Source: Gammaproteobacteria bacterium | GTDB taxonomy: Bacteria > Pseudomonadota > Gammaproteobacteria > Methylococcales > Methylomonadaceae | Assembly: GCA_018830325.1 (NCBI GenBank) | Contig: JAHJSQ010000027.1 | Location: 1-43,878, forward strand | DNA: 43,878 nt | Direction: 5' to 3' | Notes under the pieces: model-generated | What the model was told of the DNA's origin: nothing | The model's input: only the letters and a program-made list of their open reading frames with translations | The model's database searches: none | Translations under genes and position numbers: made by a program | Part shown: positions 17,222 to 27,113 of the stretch, piece by piece | How positions within the stretch are numbered: position 1 is the first letter of the stretch | How the letters are laid out: every line of letters begins with the position of its first letter

Positions 17222-17262
17222 CACAGTGCCTAAAACTTGTAGAAGTAAATTTGTGCATATTC

Positions 17263-18273
17263 CTAAACCGGCAGCAGTTCTTCAATCGGCCAGCGCGCGC
17301 GTGCAAATATAACGCTTCCCTGGTGTTGGTCGGCCATCAATCGTTGGCAGCCGGCATAGGCAATCATTGCACCGTTATCGGTGCAAAATTCAGGTCGTGG
17401 AAAATAAATTAGGGCTCGTTCTTTGTAGGCCATTTCCGTCAAAGATTGGCGTATGACCGAATTAGCGCTGACGCCGCCGGCTACGACCAATTTATCCAAT
17501 TGGGTTTGTTGTAGTGCGCGTTTGCATTTGATGCTCAATGTTTCAGCAACGGCGGTCTGAAAAGCGAAAGCGATATCGGCTTTGTCCTGATCGGATTGTG
17601 CTGTGTCGTGCAATGCATTCATTGTGTAAGTTTTTAGGCCGCTGAAACTGAAATCGAGCCCGGGTCGGTCGGTCATAGGCCTTGGGAATTTAAAGCGTGG
17701 CGTACCGCGTTTGGCTAGTTCGGATAGTTTGGGGCCTCCGGGATAACCCAGGCCGAGCATTTTGGCGGTTTTGTCGAAGGCTTCGCCGGCAGCGTCGTCG
17801 AGCGATTCTCCCAATAAGCGATATCGGCCAATACCTGTAACTTCGACCAGCATCGTATGGCCTCCCGAAATCAATAGGGCTAGAAATGGAAATGACGGCG
17901 GATTGTTTTCCAGCATTGGCGCGAGTAAGTGCCCTTCCATGTGATGAACTGCGATCGCCGGTTTGCGCCAAGCCCAAGCTAAGCTGTTTGCGGTAGCCGC
18001 GCCGACTAGCAAGGCGCCCATTAATCCAGGCCCTGCAGTATAAGCAATACCGCCGATATCTCGGCTCGTTAGCCCGGCTTCGTTCATGCATTGTTTGATC
18101 AGCGGGACGAGTTTGCGAATATGGTCGCGGGAGGCCAGTTCGGGAACGACGCCGCCGTATTCGCTGTGCATGTCGATTTGACTGTAGAGCAAATGGTTGA
18201 TGAGACCTTTTTCGGAATGATAAATAGCGACTCCGGTTTCATCGCAGGAAGTTTCTAAGCCTAAAACGTACAT
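17263..18273 (-). CDS. tsaD: tRNA N6-adenosine threonylcarbamoyltransferase
   Basis: 336 residues of ASKHA fold. The N terminus [14 protein letters not shown] and the metal-binding HHMEGH at 110-115 (His111, His115) are diagnostic, and [12 protein letters not shown] is also present. With TsaB, TsaC and TsaE it makes t6A37 in ANN-decoding tRNAs. It is divergent from rpsU, a widespread arrangement; the rpsU promoter lies just beyond its start codon. Confidence 0.97.
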   Translation of the reverse strand: MYVLGLETSCDETGVAIYHSEKGLINHLLYSQIDMHSEYGGVVPELASRDHIRKLVPLIKQCMNEAGLTSRDIGGIAYTAGPGLMGALLVGAATANSLAWAWRKPAIAVHHMEGHLLAPMLENNPPSFPFLALLISGGHTMLVEVTGIGRYRLLGESLDDAAGEAFDKTAKMLGLGYPGGPKLSELAKRGTPRFKFPRPMTDRPGLDFSFSGLKTYTMNALHDTAQSDQDKADIAFAFQTAVAETLSIKCKRALQQTQLDKLVVAGGVSANSVIRQSLTEMAYKERALIYFPRPEFCTDNGAMIAYAGCQRLMADQHQGSVIFARARWPIEELLPV

Positions 18274-18278
18274 GGTTT

Positions 18279-18306
18279 TTGAAAAAATGCTAAGAGGGCG
18301 TATAAT
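18279..18306 (+). promoter_or_regulatory. Sigma70 promoter of the rpsU-yqeY-dnaG operon
   Basis: TTGAAA (18279-18284), a 16-bp spacer, and a perfect TATAAT (18301-18306). It lies about 70 bp upstream of the rpsU ATG, leaving room for a structured leader. Confidence 0.7.
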
Positions 18307-18325
18307 AATGAGTTCATTTTTATAT

Positions 18326-18348
18326 AGGGACTATCGTCCCTCGATTTT
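18326..18348 (+). promoter_or_regulatory. Leader hairpin followed by T run, possible attenuator before rpsU
   Basis: AGGGAC-TATC-GTCCCT forms a 6-bp stem with a tetraloop (18326-18341), followed by CGATTTTTA. It sits between the promoter and the rpsU start, so it would be at the 5' end of the operon mRNA. It could act as a weak terminator or attenuator, or protect the mRNA end. No experimental analogue is claimed. Confidence 0.45.
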
Positions 18349-18377
18349 TAAATATTAACACAGTTGGATCATTAATA

Positions 18378-18611
18378 ATGCCGTCAGTAAAAGTTAAAGA
18401 AAACGAACCATTCGATATTGCTATTCGCCGTTTTAAGCGTGCTTGCGAGAAAGCCGGTGTCCTGTCCGAAGTCAGACGTCGTGAATTCTATGAAAAACCC
18501 ACTGCCGAACGTAAAAGAAAAGGTGCGGCGGCGATCAAGCGTCATTTAAAAAAATTGGCTCGCGAACGTTATGCGTTGAAAAATCTGCGCCGCGGTCGTC
18601 CGCAATTATAA
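18378..18611 (+). CDS. rpsU: 30S ribosomal protein S21
   Basis: 77 residues, slightly longer than the 71 of E. coli because of a C-terminal extension. [20 protein letters not shown] and the [21 protein letters not shown] stretch (split around Arg/Lys clusters) are characteristic. It is a small-subunit protein involved in initiation. It opens the macromolecular synthesis operon with yqeY, dnaG and rpoD. Confidence 0.97.
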   Translation: MPSVKVKENEPFDIAIRRFKRACEKAGVLSEVRRREFYEKPTAERKRKGAAAIKRHLKKLARERYALKNLRRGRPQL

Positions 18612-18633
18612 TTCGACCGGAATTGATATTGGT

Positions 18634-19083
18634 ATGGAATTACTAAAAGACCGTATCAAGGAAGATATGAAAGCCGCTATGAAGGGCGGCGAAAAAGCGA
18701 GACTCGCCGTGATACGTTTAATCATGGCGGCCATCAAACAGCGCGAGGTCGATGAGCGTATCGAACTCGATAATGATCAGATCATTGCCGTGCTCGATAA
18801 AATGGTCAAGCAGCGCAGGGAGTCGATTAGGCAGTACTCAGGGGCAAACCGCATGGATTTGGTCGAGGTCGAAGAAGCCGAGATTTTGGTGATTCAGGAC
18901 TATCTGCCGCAGGCGCTAACCGAGCAGGAAATTGATGAAATGGTTGCCGAAGCGGTTGAGCAATCCGGTGCCGAATCGGTTAAGGATATGGGTAAAGTGA
19001 TGGGGTTGCTGAGGAATAAAATGCAAGGCCGCGCCGATATGTCGATCGTTAGTGCAAAAATTAAAGCCGTTTTAGCAGGGTGA
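18634..19083 (+). CDS. GatB/YqeY domain protein
   Basis: 149 residues, a stand-alone YqeY domain like the tRNA-binding tail of GatB. It begins MELLKDRIKEDMKAAMKGGEK and contains QDYLPQALTEQEIDEMV and MGKVMGLL, typical blocks of the family. A role in tRNA-linked amidotransfer is suspected for the family but not shown. It sits between rpsU and dnaG, a common insertion in this operon. Confidence 0.92.
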   Translation: MELLKDRIKEDMKAAMKGGEKARLAVIRLIMAAIKQREVDERIELDNDQIIAVLDKMVKQRRESIRQYSGANRMDLVEVEEAEILVIQDYLPQALTEQEIDEMVAEAVEQSGAESVKDMGKVMGLLRNKMQGRADMSIVSAKIKAVLAG

Positions 19084-19124
19084 TAGTCCGATTCGTCTAT
19101 TAAAGTTTGAGTTCCGGGTAATCT

Positions 19125-20849
19125 ATGTCCGGTAGAATTCCTCGAGACTTTATTAATGATCTCCTACTGCGAGTTGACATCGTTGATTTAATCGACTCGC
19201 ACGTTCCTTTAAAAAAAACGGGTAGCAACTTTGTAGCGCGCTGTCCGTTTCACACAGAAAAAACGCCTAGTTTTTCGGTTAATCGTAAAAAACAGTTCTT
19301 TTATTGTTTTGGTTGCGGAGCCAGCGGCAATGCCATCAGTTTCTTAATGGATTTTAGCCATTTGGATTTTGTCGAGGCGGTCGAAGATCTGGCTGCATTT
19401 GTCGGTGTTTCGGTGCCGCGCGAGTCAATTGTAGCGCCGGCAGGAAGCTCCCGGAGCGATGTCGGGCCGATCTACGAATTGATGGATCAAGTAGCCGCAT
19501 TTTATGCTGAACAATTAGCGAGCGGAGACGGCAAGAAGGCTATCGATTATTTAAAGCGTCGTGGTGTCAGCGGTGCAATCGCTAAGGCGTATCAATTGGG
19601 TTATGCGCCTGAAGGTTGGAATACGTTGGCTTCCCGTTTCAATTTTGAGGCGCTTACTAAAGCCGGGTTGCTTGTTAGCAAGGAGGGCGGGGGTGGATAT
19701 GATCGCTTCCGCGGGAGAGTCATGTTTCCTATCCGCGATAAGCGTGGGCGCGTCGTGGGTTTCGGCGCGAGGGTATTGGATGATTCTTTGCCGAAATACT
19801 TGAATTCACCGGAAACGCCCATATTTTCTAAAGGTAATGAAGTTTACGGGCTTTATGAATTACTGCAAAGCCATTCAAGGCCGGAACGGATTCTGGTGGT
19901 CGAGGGCTATATGGATGTGGTGGCCTTGGCTCAGTTCGGTATCGGCTATGCCGTTGCGACTTTAGGTACGTCGACGTCCAAGACGCATATGGAATTATTG
20001 TTCCGTTTTAGTTCGGAATTGGTGTTTTGTTTCGATGGCGACAAGGCCGGAAAAGAAGCGGCTTGGCGTGCGATGGAGGCGACTTTTCCCTGTTTGAAAG
20101 ATGGTCGACAGGTAAAAATCATGCTGCTGCCCGAAGGACAGGATCCCGATTCATTAATTAGAGTGGAAGGTGTTGCTGCATTTGAGCGTGGCATTGCTTC
20201 GGCGGCAACGCTATCTGAGTATTTTTTCGGCCGTGTTCAAGACGAATTGTCGCTGGAGTCGATGGAGGGCCGCGCGCAATTGATTAGCCGTTCGAAAAAG
20301 TATTTAGAGCGGTTGCCGATTGGTGTATTCAGGGAGATGATGTATCAAAGACTTCAGGATTTATCGGGTTTCAATAAACTGGACGTTTTAGAAAATACGG
20401 CTACACTGACAAGGGTGCATAAGGCTGCTGTCCATAGGGATAAAAAGCGCTTGTCGCCTGCAAGGGTGGCCGTTTCTTTGCTGTTGCAAAATCCGGAATT
20501 AGTCGAGATTGTCGAGCAAAAAGAGCTCGATTGGAATAGTTTGAACTTTCCCGGCAAAGAATTGTTTAAAGAGGCTGTCGATCTGATTTCGAGCGAACAT
20601 CCGAAAAATCTTTCCATGCTTTTAGAATTGTTTCGTGGACGAAATAGTGAGAAAGTCGTGAAGCAACTGGTCTTTTTGGATGTAATGGTTCCCGAAGAAG
20701 GGGTTCGTGCCGAATTTTCAGACGCTTTGGAGCGATTGAATGCGCAAGCGAGAGAAAGTCGTATTGAGCAGTTATTAGAAAAAGAGTCGGCGGAAGGCTT
20801 AAGTCGAGAGGAGCGAGAAATATTAGGGAGATTACTGGTAAGCCGATAA
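19125..20849 (+). CDS. dnaG: DNA primase
   Basis: 574 residues, near the 581 of E. coli. The CHC2 zinc ribbon is visible as Cys40, His43, Cys61, Cys64. The RNA-polymerase domain has the Toprim motif VVEGYMD with Glu260 and a later DGDKAGKEAA. A DnaB-binding C-terminal region follows. It makes primers for lagging-strand synthesis. The ATG is preceded by GGGTAAT, a weak ribosome site, in keeping with low dnaG translation. Confidence 0.97.
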   Translation: MSGRIPRDFINDLLLRVDIVDLIDSHVPLKKTGSNFVARCPFHTEKTPSFSVNRKKQFFYCFGCGASGNAISFLMDFSHLDFVEAVEDLAAFVGVSVPRESIVAPAGSSRSDVGPIYELMDQVAAFYAEQLASGDGKKAIDYLKRRGVSGAIAKAYQLGYAPEGWNTLASRFNFEALTKAGLLVSKEGGGGYDRFRGRVMFPIRDKRGRVVGFGARVLDDSLPKYLNSPETPIFSKGNEVYGLYELLQSHSRPERILVVEGYMDVVALAQFGIGYAVATLGTSTSKTHMELLFRFSSELVFCFDGDKAGKEAAWRAMEATFPCLKDGRQVKIMLLPEGQDPDSLIRVEGVAAFERGIASAATLSEYFFGRVQDELSLESMEGRAQLISRSKKYLERLPIGVFREMMYQRLQDLSGFNKLDVLENTATLTRVHKAAVHRDKKRLSPARVAVSLLLQNPELVEIVEQKELDWNSLNFPGKELFKEAVDLISSEHPKNLSMLLELFRGRNSEKVVKQLVFLDVMVPEEGVRAEFSDALERLNAQARESRIEQLLEKESAEGLSREEREILGRLLVSR

Positions 20850-20862
20850 AAGGGAATTCGTA

Positions 20863-20891
20863 TTAACATAAAAAAGAATATGTTGTATAAT
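20863..20891 (+). promoter_or_regulatory. Sigma70 promoter directly upstream of rpoD
   Basis: TTAACA (20863-20868), an exact 17-bp spacer, and TATAAT (20886-20891). It lies in the dnaG-rpoD gap, about 40 bp before the rpoD start, and would allow rpoD expression independent of the operon promoter. Confidence 0.75.
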
Positions 20892-20936
20892 TTCCTGTTC
20901 AGCGTAATTGTGCTGATCGTATTCTGTGAGTGAGTG

Positions 20937-22748
20937 ATGAATCAAGAACAACAGCAGTCCCAACTTAAACAATTGATAGCCAAAGGTAAAGTACAAGGTT
21001 ACTTGACGTATGCCGAGGTTAACGATCATTTGCCCAGCGATATTGCCGATCCGGAACAGATAGAAGATATCATCGGTATGATAAACGACATGGGTATTCA
21101 AGTTTATGAGGATGCCCCCGATGAAGACTCGCTCATTACCGACGGCGCTGCGGTTACCGGTGATGAGGATGATGATGACGAAGTAGCGGCCTTAGCCTCG
21201 GTTGATAGCGAGTTCGGCAGAACTACCGATCCGGTTCGCATGTATATGAGGGAAATGGGATCGGTCGAATTACTGAACCGGGAAGACGAATTAAAAATCG
21301 CCAAACGCATAGAAGAAGGACAGCAACAGGTTGTCAGAGCGATTTCTCGATCCTGTAAAGTCGTTGATGAATTCATTAGTGACTTCGATTCCATATCGGA
21401 CGAAGAGGGCGGTATTCGTTTGACGGACTTGGTTTCCGGTTTCGTTGATCTTAGTGAACCGGAGGCGGTTTTCAGTAGTCAAGCGGCTAATGACGACTCG
21501 GTCGATGAGGACGCCGACGAAGATGAGGTCAAAGGACTTGACTATAATGATGTCAAGGAAAAAGTCGAAGTGTTGCGTAAGCTGCATAAATCGGCGGCGG
21601 CAGCAATCAAGAAATATGGTTACGGTGATCCTAAGGTCAATGAAAAACTAGATGAGCTTGCAGAAAGTTTTATCGAGTTTAAATGGGCTCCGCAATATTT
21701 TAAAAGGTTGACGGCTACCGTTTCAGAGGCGGTCGCTCTTATCCGTGAAAAGGAAAGATTAATAGCGGATTTGTGTGTCAATGAAGCCAAAATGACACGC
21801 AAAGAATTTATTATTGCAATGACCGGTCATGAGACCGATTACGAATGGTTGGTTCAATATCTGCGATCGACGGGAATTGATAATCAGGCCATCGCGGAAA
21901 ATGAGCAGGAAGTCAAGAAGGCGCAATCGGTATTAGCCGATATTGCCAGTACCTATGGCTTGTCAGTTAGCGATATCAAGGATATCAACCGACGCATGTC
22001 GATTGGCGAAGCAAAAGTCCGGCGCGCTAAGAAGGAGATGATCGAAGCGAACTTACGCTTGGTCATTTCGATCGCAAAAAAATATACCAACCGCGGCTTG
22101 CAATTCCTAGATTTGATTCAGGAAGGTAATATCGGCTTAATGAAAGCGGTCGATAAATTCGAGTACCGACGCGGATATAAGTTTTCGACTTATGCGACCT
22201 GGTGGATCAGGCAGGCGATCACGCGTTCGATTGCCGATCAGGCCAGAACGATTAGAATTCCGGTGCATATGATTGAAACGATCAATAAATTAAACCGGAT
22301 TTCAAGGCAGATTCTGCAAGAATTGGGTCGTGAGGCGACCCCGGAAGAACTGGCCGAGCGCATGGAAATGCCTGAAGACAAAGTTCGTAAGGTATTGAAA
22401 ATTGCGAAAGAACCGATTTCTATGGAAACGCCGATCGGAGACGATGAAGATTCTCATTTGGGAGATTTCATAGAAGATGCTAAAGTATTGTCCCCCATTG
22501 AATCGGCGACGATTGCAGGTCTTAGAGAGTCGACCCAAAGCGTGTTGGCCGGTTTGACAGCTAGAGAAGCAAAAGTCTTGAGAATGCGATTTGGGATTAA
22601 TATGAACACCGATCACACTTTGGAAGAGGTTGGTAAACAGTTTGATGTGACTCGCGAAAGGATACGGCAAATAGAAGCAAAAGCATTAAGAAAATTGAGA
22701 CATCCGTCGAGATCCGAACAATTGCGCTGCTTCTTGGATGGCGAATAA
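20937..22748 (+). CDS. rpoD: RNA polymerase primary sigma factor (sigma70)
   Basis: 603 residues. Region 1.1 is followed by an acidic stretch (DEDDDDE). Region 1.2 carries [11 protein letters not shown], and a non-conserved acidic insert follows. Region 2 has the canonical [18 protein letters not shown] and [12 protein letters not shown]. The C-terminal region 4 helix-turn-helix has [22 protein letters not shown] 20937 is preferred over a GTG three bases earlier. It directs housekeeping transcription. It ends the rpsU-dnaG-rpoD run and is followed 8 bp later by a tRNA. Confidence 0.98.
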   Translation: MNQEQQQSQLKQLIAKGKVQGYLTYAEVNDHLPSDIADPEQIEDIIGMINDMGIQVYEDAPDEDSLITDGAAVTGDEDDDDEVAALASVDSEFGRTTDPVRMYMREMGSVELLNREDELKIAKRIEEGQQQVVRAISRSCKVVDEFISDFDSISDEEGGIRLTDLVSGFVDLSEPEAVFSSQAANDDSVDEDADEDEVKGLDYNDVKEKVEVLRKLHKSAAAAIKKYGYGDPKVNEKLDELAESFIEFKWAPQYFKRLTATVSEAVALIREKERLIADLCVNEAKMTRKEFIIAMTGHETDYEWLVQYLRSTGIDNQAIAENEQEVKKAQSVLADIASTYGLSVSDIKDINRRMSIGEAKVRRAKKEMIEANLRLVISIAKKYTNRGLQFLDLIQEGNIGLMKAVDKFEYRRGYKFSTYATWWIRQAITRSIADQARTIRIPVHMIETINKLNRISRQILQELGREATPEELAERMEMPEDKVRKVLKIAKEPISMETPIGDDEDSHLGDFIEDAKVLSPIESATIAGLRESTQSVLAGLTAREAKVLRMRFGINMNTDHTLEEVGKQFDVTRERIRQIEAKALRKLRHPSRSEQLRCFLDGE

Positions 22749-22756
22749 AAGTTTAA

Positions 22757-22833
22757 GGGCCCTTAGCTCAGTTGGTTAGAGCGTCCGACTCATAATCGGC
22801 AGGTCGTAGGTTCAAGTCCTACAGGGCCCACCA
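22757..22833 (+). tRNA. tRNA with CAT anticodon, probably tRNA-Ile2 (lysidine-modified)
   Basis: 77 nt with encoded CCA. The acceptor GGGCCCT pairs with AGGGCCC, D arm GCTC/GAGC, anticodon loop CTCATAA, and T arm GTAGG-TTCAAGT-CCTAC. A CAT anticodon fits elongator Met, initiator Met or Ile2. The GGGCCCT acceptor, T-loop TTCAAGT and position behind rpoD match the ileX type read as AUA after TilS modification. The top pair of the anticodon stem is a T-C mismatch. Confidence 0.85.
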
Positions 22834-22840
22834 TCATTTG

Positions 22841-22863
22841 AAAGGCTGCTGATGCAGCCTTTT
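22841..22863 (+). terminator. Rho-independent terminator after rpoD-tRNA
   Basis: AAAGGCTGC (22841-22849), loop TGAT, then GCAGCCTTTT. A 9-bp stem with a T run, it separates the rpoD-tRNA transcript from metK. Confidence 0.8.
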
Positions 22864-22896
22864 GTGTATTAGACATTAGATAGTAAAGGCGGTGTC

Positions 22897-24057
22897 GTGA
22901 GCAATAATTTTATTTTTACATCAGAATCGGTTTCGGAAGGTCATCCAGATAAAGTCGCGGATCAAATTTCCGATGCGGTATTGGATGCACTCCTAGAGCA
23001 AGACCCTCGCTCGCGGGTGGCCTGCGAAACAATGGTTAAAACCGGTATGGTTATTTTAGCCGGCGAAATCACGACCGATGCATGGGTGGATACCGAAGCA
23101 CTGGTCAGAAAAGTCGTCTGCGAGATCGGTTACGATCATGGCGATATCGGTTTCGACGGACAAAGTTGCGCGGTCTTGAACGCAATCGGCAAGCAGTCGT
23201 CCGATATCGCGATGGGCGTCAACGAGTCCGATAATCATGAACAAGGTGCGGGCGACCAAGGCTTGATGTTCGGTTATGCGACTAATGAAACTGACGTGTT
23301 AATGCCGGCTCCGATCACTTATTCACATTTATTGGTCAAACGCCAAGCCGAAGTTCGCAAAAATAAAACCCTGCCATGGCTTAGACCGGATGCGAAAAGC
23401 CAAATTACTTTCCGCTATGAGAACAATAAGCCGGTCGCGATCGACGCAGTCGTATTGTCGACCCAACATTCTCCGGAAATCGGTGCCAAGCAGATTCATG
23501 AAGCAGTCATGGACGAGATTATTTTGCATGTTCTGCCTAAGGAATGGTTGCACAAAGACACCCAATATTTCATCAATCCGACTGGTAATTTCGTGATCGG
23601 CGGTCCGGTCGGCGATTGCGGTTTAACCGGCCGTAAAATCATCGTCGATACCTACGGCGGGATGGCAAGACACGGCGGAGGCGCATTTTCCGGCAAGGAT
23701 CCGTCGAAAGTGGATAGATCTGCAGCTTACATGGCGCGCTATGTCGCAAAAAATATTGTTGCGGCAGGCCTTGCCGAGCGTTGCGAAATCCAAGTTTCCT
23801 ATGCGATCGGTGTTGCCGAACCGACTTCGATCAGCGTCGAGACTTTCGGGACCGGAAAAATCGGTGAAGAAAGGTTGGTACAAATTATTCGGGAACATTT
23901 TGACTTAAGACCGAAAGGTTTAATTGCAGCTTTGGACTTATTGAAGCCGATTTATCAAGCGACTGCTGCGTACGGCCATTTCGGTAGAACCGAAGCGTCC
24001 TTCAGTTGGGAAAAAACAGATAAAGCCGATGCATTGAGAGATGCGGCCGGACTCTAA
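22897..24057 (+). CDS. metK: S-adenosylmethionine synthetase
   Basis: 386 residues. [20 protein letters not shown] at the start, [12 protein letters not shown] in the middle and [19 protein letters not shown] are the family signatures for methionine, ATP and phosphate binding. It makes SAM from methionine and ATP. The start is GTG 22897 ([15 protein letters not shown]). It forms a methyl-cycle operon with ahcY 19 bp downstream and probably metF. No SAM riboswitch was seen in the 34 bp upstream. Confidence 0.97.
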   Translation: MSNNFIFTSESVSEGHPDKVADQISDAVLDALLEQDPRSRVACETMVKTGMVILAGEITTDAWVDTEALVRKVVCEIGYDHGDIGFDGQSCAVLNAIGKQSSDIAMGVNESDNHEQGAGDQGLMFGYATNETDVLMPAPITYSHLLVKRQAEVRKNKTLPWLRPDAKSQITFRYENNKPVAIDAVVLSTQHSPEIGAKQIHEAVMDEIILHVLPKEWLHKDTQYFINPTGNFVIGGPVGDCGLTGRKIIVDTYGGMARHGGGAFSGKDPSKVDRSAAYMARYVAKNIVAAGLAERCEIQVSYAIGVAEPTSISVETFGTGKIGEERLVQIIREHFDLRPKGLIAALDLLKPIYQATAAYGHFGRTEASFSWEKTDKADALRDAAGL

Positions 24058-24076
24058 TTAAATTTAGGAGATAACA

Positions 24077-25369
24077 ATGACTCAACCGGACTACAAAGTC
24101 GCAGATATTAATTTAGCCGAGTGGGGCCGTAAGGAAATCAATATTGCCGAAACCGAAATGCCGGGCTTGATGGCTTTGCGCAAGGAATTCGGCAGTGAAC
24201 AACCACTGAAAGGCGCACGGATCGCAGGCTGTTTGCATATGACGATTCAGACGGCAGTTCTGATCGAGACTTTGATCGCACTGGGCGCTGAAGTTCGCTG
24301 GTCGTCCTGCAACATTTTTTCGACACAGGATCATGCGGCCGCGGCGATTGCCGCTAAGGGTATTCCGGTTTTCGCTTGGAAAGGCGAAACTGAGGAAGAG
24401 GCTGAGTGGTGTATCGCGCAAACGATCGAAGGCCCGAACGGTTGGCGTCCGAATATGATCTTGGATGACGGGGGCGATTTGACGTTGATGATGCATCAGC
24501 AATATCCTGAGCTCATGGCCGATGTCAAGGGTCTTTCCGAGGAAACGACCACAGGCGTGTTGCGGCTAACCGAAATGGTTGCCAAAGGCAAGCTGATGGT
24601 CCCGGCCTTCAATGTCAATGATTCGGTCACCAAGTCGAAATTCGATAATCTTTACGGTTGCCGCGAATCCTTGGTTGACGGTATCAAGCGCGCAACCGAT
24701 GTCATGATTGCCGGTAAAATTGCAGTCGTCTGCGGTTATGGCGACGTCGGCAAGGGCTGTGCGCAATCGTTACGTGGTTTGGGTGCGACCGTATGGATTA
24801 CCGAAATCGATCCGATTTGCGCCTTACAGGCGGCGATGGAAGGTTATCGTGTCGTTACATTGGAAGAAGCCGCGCCGGTCGCCAATATTTTTGTGACGGC
24901 GACCGGTAATTTCAATGTCATTGCGCATGATCATATGGCGGCGATGAGAGATCAAGCTATTGTCTGCAATATCGGGCATTTTGATTCCGAGATCGAAATT
25001 TCTTCGTTACGACAATACCAATGGGAAAACATCAAGCCGCAAGTCGATCATGTTATCTTCCCGGACGGCAAGCGTTTAATCGTATTAGCCGAAGGGCGGT
25101 TGGTCAATTTAGGTTGTGCGACAGGTCATCCGAGCTTTGTCATGTCTAACTCGTTCTGCAATCAGGTCCTGGCGCAAATGGAGCTATGGAATCATGCGGA
25201 TAAATACGAGAATAAAGTTTATGTGTTGCCTAAAAAATTGGATGAAAAAGTCGCCGCGTTGCATCTAAATCAATTGGGTGTGAAATTGACCCGGTTGACT
25301 GAGAAGCAAGCCGAGTACATCAATGTGCCGGCGGATGGACCGTTCAAGCCCGAACATTACCGTTATTGA
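24077..25369 (+). CDS. ahcY: Adenosylhomocysteinase
   Basis: 430 residues, the short form of the enzyme. Substrate residues lie in [13 protein letters not shown] and DDGGDLT, and the NAD-binding motif [14 protein letters not shown] is present. It ends in the family-typical [13 protein letters not shown]. It splits S-adenosylhomocysteine into adenosine and homocysteine, relieving product inhibition of methyltransferases. A GGAG ribosome site precedes the ATG. The gap from metK is too short for an SAH riboswitch. Confidence 0.97.
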   Translation: MTQPDYKVADINLAEWGRKEINIAETEMPGLMALRKEFGSEQPLKGARIAGCLHMTIQTAVLIETLIALGAEVRWSSCNIFSTQDHAAAAIAAKGIPVFAWKGETEEEAEWCIAQTIEGPNGWRPNMILDDGGDLTLMMHQQYPELMADVKGLSEETTTGVLRLTEMVAKGKLMVPAFNVNDSVTKSKFDNLYGCRESLVDGIKRATDVMIAGKIAVVCGYGDVGKGCAQSLRGLGATVWITEIDPICALQAAMEGYRVVTLEEAAPVANIFVTATGNFNVIAHDHMAAMRDQAIVCNIGHFDSEIEISSLRQYQWENIKPQVDHVIFPDGKRLIVLAEGRLVNLGCATGHPSFVMSNSFCNQVLAQMELWNHADKYENKVYVLPKKLDEKVAALHLNQLGVKLTRLTEKQAEYINVPADGPFKPEHYRY

Positions 25370-25380
25370 TCGATATAGAC

Positions 25381-25413
25381 ACAGACAAGTCATTGATTGG
25401 CTTGTCTGTTGTT
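25381..25413 (+). terminator. Hairpin between ahcY and metF
   Basis: ACAGACAAG (25381-25389) pairs with CTTGTCTGT (25401-25409) around an 11-nt loop, followed by TGTTTC. It may partly terminate metK-ahcY transcripts before metF. The T tract is short, so readthrough is likely. Confidence 0.55.
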
Positions 25414-25429
25414 TCAATAATCTGAAATC

Positions 25430-26281
25430 ATGCAAACACAACAAAAATATCCCAAGCTGTTCAGTTTCGAATTTTATCCGCCCAAGACCGAAGCCGGCGA
25501 GGAAAGTTTGCAGGCGGTACATGAAAAGTTGAGCCGGTTGAATCCCGATTTTTTTTCGGTGACTTTCGGCGCCGGCGGGTCGACACGGGATAAGACTTTC
25601 GATACGGTCGTCAAAATTCAAGAGCGCGGCGTTGCTGCAGCGCCTCATCTGTCTTGCGTTGCATCGACGCATGAAAATATCAGAGAGATTCTGCACGGAT
25701 ACCGCTCGAACGGGATAAAAAAAATCGTCGCGTTGAGAGGCGATTTGCCATCCGGAATGATGTCGGCCGGGCAATTTCGTTATGCCAATGAATTGGTCGA
25801 ATTTATTCGTAGCGAAACCGGTGATTATTTTCAGATTCATGTCGCAGCCTACCCCGAGACCCATCCTCAGGCGCGTAGTGCTGCCGAGGATTTAAAGAAT
25901 TTCAAACGCAAAGTCGATGCCGGTGCGAATGCCGCGATTACGCAGTATTTTTATAACGCAGAGTCTTATTTTTATTTTGTCGATGCCTGCGAAAAAATGG
26001 GTATCGATATTCCGATTGTTCCCGGCATCATGCCGATTACGAATTATTCGCAATTATTCCGTTTTTCCGATATGTGCGGCGCGGATATTCCTCGCTGGCT
26101 GAGGAAAAAACTGGAAGGCTTTGGTGACGATAGGGAGCAAATCATCGCGTTCGGTTGCGATGTCGTAACGCGTTTATGTCAGCAATTGTTGGATAATGGC
26201 GCCCCGGGATTGCATTTTTATACGATGAATCAATCCGCGCCAACGTTAGCGATTTGGAATAATTTGAATTTATCGGATTAA
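25430..26281 (+). CDS. metF: 5,10-methylenetetrahydrofolate reductase
   Basis: 283 residues of FAD-dependent TIM barrel. FSFEFYPPKTEAGEE carries the catalytic Glu, with VTFGAGGST, VALRGDLP and an AITQYFYNAESY segment as further signatures. It makes 5-methyl-THF for homocysteine remethylation, closing the methyl cycle begun by metK and ahcY. It starts at ATG 25430 after an A+T-rich stretch; the ribosome site is weak. Confidence 0.96.
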   Translation: MQTQQKYPKLFSFEFYPPKTEAGEESLQAVHEKLSRLNPDFFSVTFGAGGSTRDKTFDTVVKIQERGVAAAPHLSCVASTHENIREILHGYRSNGIKKIVALRGDLPSGMMSAGQFRYANELVEFIRSETGDYFQIHVAAYPETHPQARSAAEDLKNFKRKVDAGANAAITQYFYNAESYFYFVDACEKMGIDIPIVPGIMPITNYSQLFRFSDMCGADIPRWLRKKLEGFGDDREQIIAFGCDVVTRLCQQLLDNGAPGLHFYTMNQSAPTLAIWNNLNLSD

Positions 26282-26307
26282 TCGAAAAGGATCTGTGGTT
26301 TGTCGAG

Positions 26308-26330
26308 AAAAGGGCGAAAGCCCTTTTTTT
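26308..26330 (+). terminator. Rho-independent terminator after metF
   Basis: AAAAGGGC-GAAA-GCCCTTTTTTT, an ideal short stem with a GAAA tetraloop and seven T. Confidence 0.9.
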
Positions 26331-26372
26331 GTGACCGCACGAAGTTTAACTCACAGGTCATGGGTATTTGAG

Positions 26373-27113
26373 ATGAGAGTTTCCCGTTTGTATGTGCAAG
26401 AAGGTCTTGGCAAAAGTCAAACCGTAGAGCTTGACGACGATGCGGCTCATTATGTCAGAACGGTTTTACGACTGAAGAGAGATTCGAGCTTGATCGTTTT
26501 CGATGGCACGGGCGGCGAATATACGGCAGTTGTTGCAGAAGCGAGTAAAAAAAGAGTTGCTCTGGATCTGGGGCAATGGCGCGACCGGACGGTTGAGTCT
26601 AATTTGATGATTAATCTGGGCCTTGCGATATCGCGAGGCGATAAGATGGATTGGGGCGTACAGAAAGCCGTAGAATTAGGGGTTAACAGGATCACTCCGT
26701 TGGTGACCGAGCGTTGTGTCGTGCAATTGAAAGGTGAAAAGCAACAGCAACGGTTGATGCATTGGCAAAAAATTGTGCAACATGCGGCCGAACAATGTGG
26801 TAGAACCGTTTTACCCGCACTGAGTCCGATTTATGATTTGACCGATTGGGTCGATAAACAAGCAGGTTTGAGAATTTTCTTGGATCCTTATGCCGAAACG
26901 AGCTTGTCTCAGCTTAAGCCGTTAAATGATCGGGTTACCTTGCTATCCGGTCCGGAAGGTGGGTTTGCCGACCATGAGCGGGATATGGCCAAAGCGGCGG
27001 GTTTTATAGGGGTTCGTCTAGGGGGCAGGGTCTTGCGTACCGAAACGGCTGCGTTGGCCTCAATCGCCTCTCTACAGATGCTATGGGGTGACTTCAGTAG
27101 CACGCAATCATGA
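26373..27113 (+). CDS. rsmE: 16S rRNA m3U1498 methyltransferase
   Basis: 246 residues, SPOUT family. An N-terminal PUA-like part (HYVRTVLRLKRDSSL) precedes the knotted domain, with KAVELGVNRITPLVTERC, LLSGPEGGFADHE and RLGGRVLRTETAALA, which build the SAM site. ATG 26373 is chosen; an in-frame GTG at 26295 would put the metF terminator inside the gene. It modifies U1498 of 16S rRNA. Its TGA overlaps the next ATG. Confidence 0.95.
   Translation: MRVSRLYVQEGLGKSQTVELDDDAAHYVRTVLRLKRDSSLIVFDGTGGEYTAVVAEASKKRVALDLGQWRDRTVESNLMINLGLAISRGDKMDWGVQKAVELGVNRITPLVTERCVVQLKGEKQQQRLMHWQKIVQHAAEQCGRTVLPALSPIYDLTDWVDKQAGLRIFLDPYAETSLSQLKPLNDRVTLLSGPEGGFADHERDMAKAAGFIGVRLGGRVLRTETAALASIASLQMLWGDFSSTQS

Noticed and set aside
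22757-22833. Assignment of the tRNA as elongator tRNA-Met
   Set aside because: The acceptor stem and location behind rpoD fit tRNA-Ile2 better, although the CAT anticodon alone cannot decide.
24057-24077. SAH riboswitch upstream of ahcY
   Set aside because: The metK-ahcY gap is only about 19 bp, too short to hold one.
26295-26372. Upstream extension of rsmE from GTG 26295
   Set aside because: It would translate through the metF terminator hairpin and adds residues not seen in the family.
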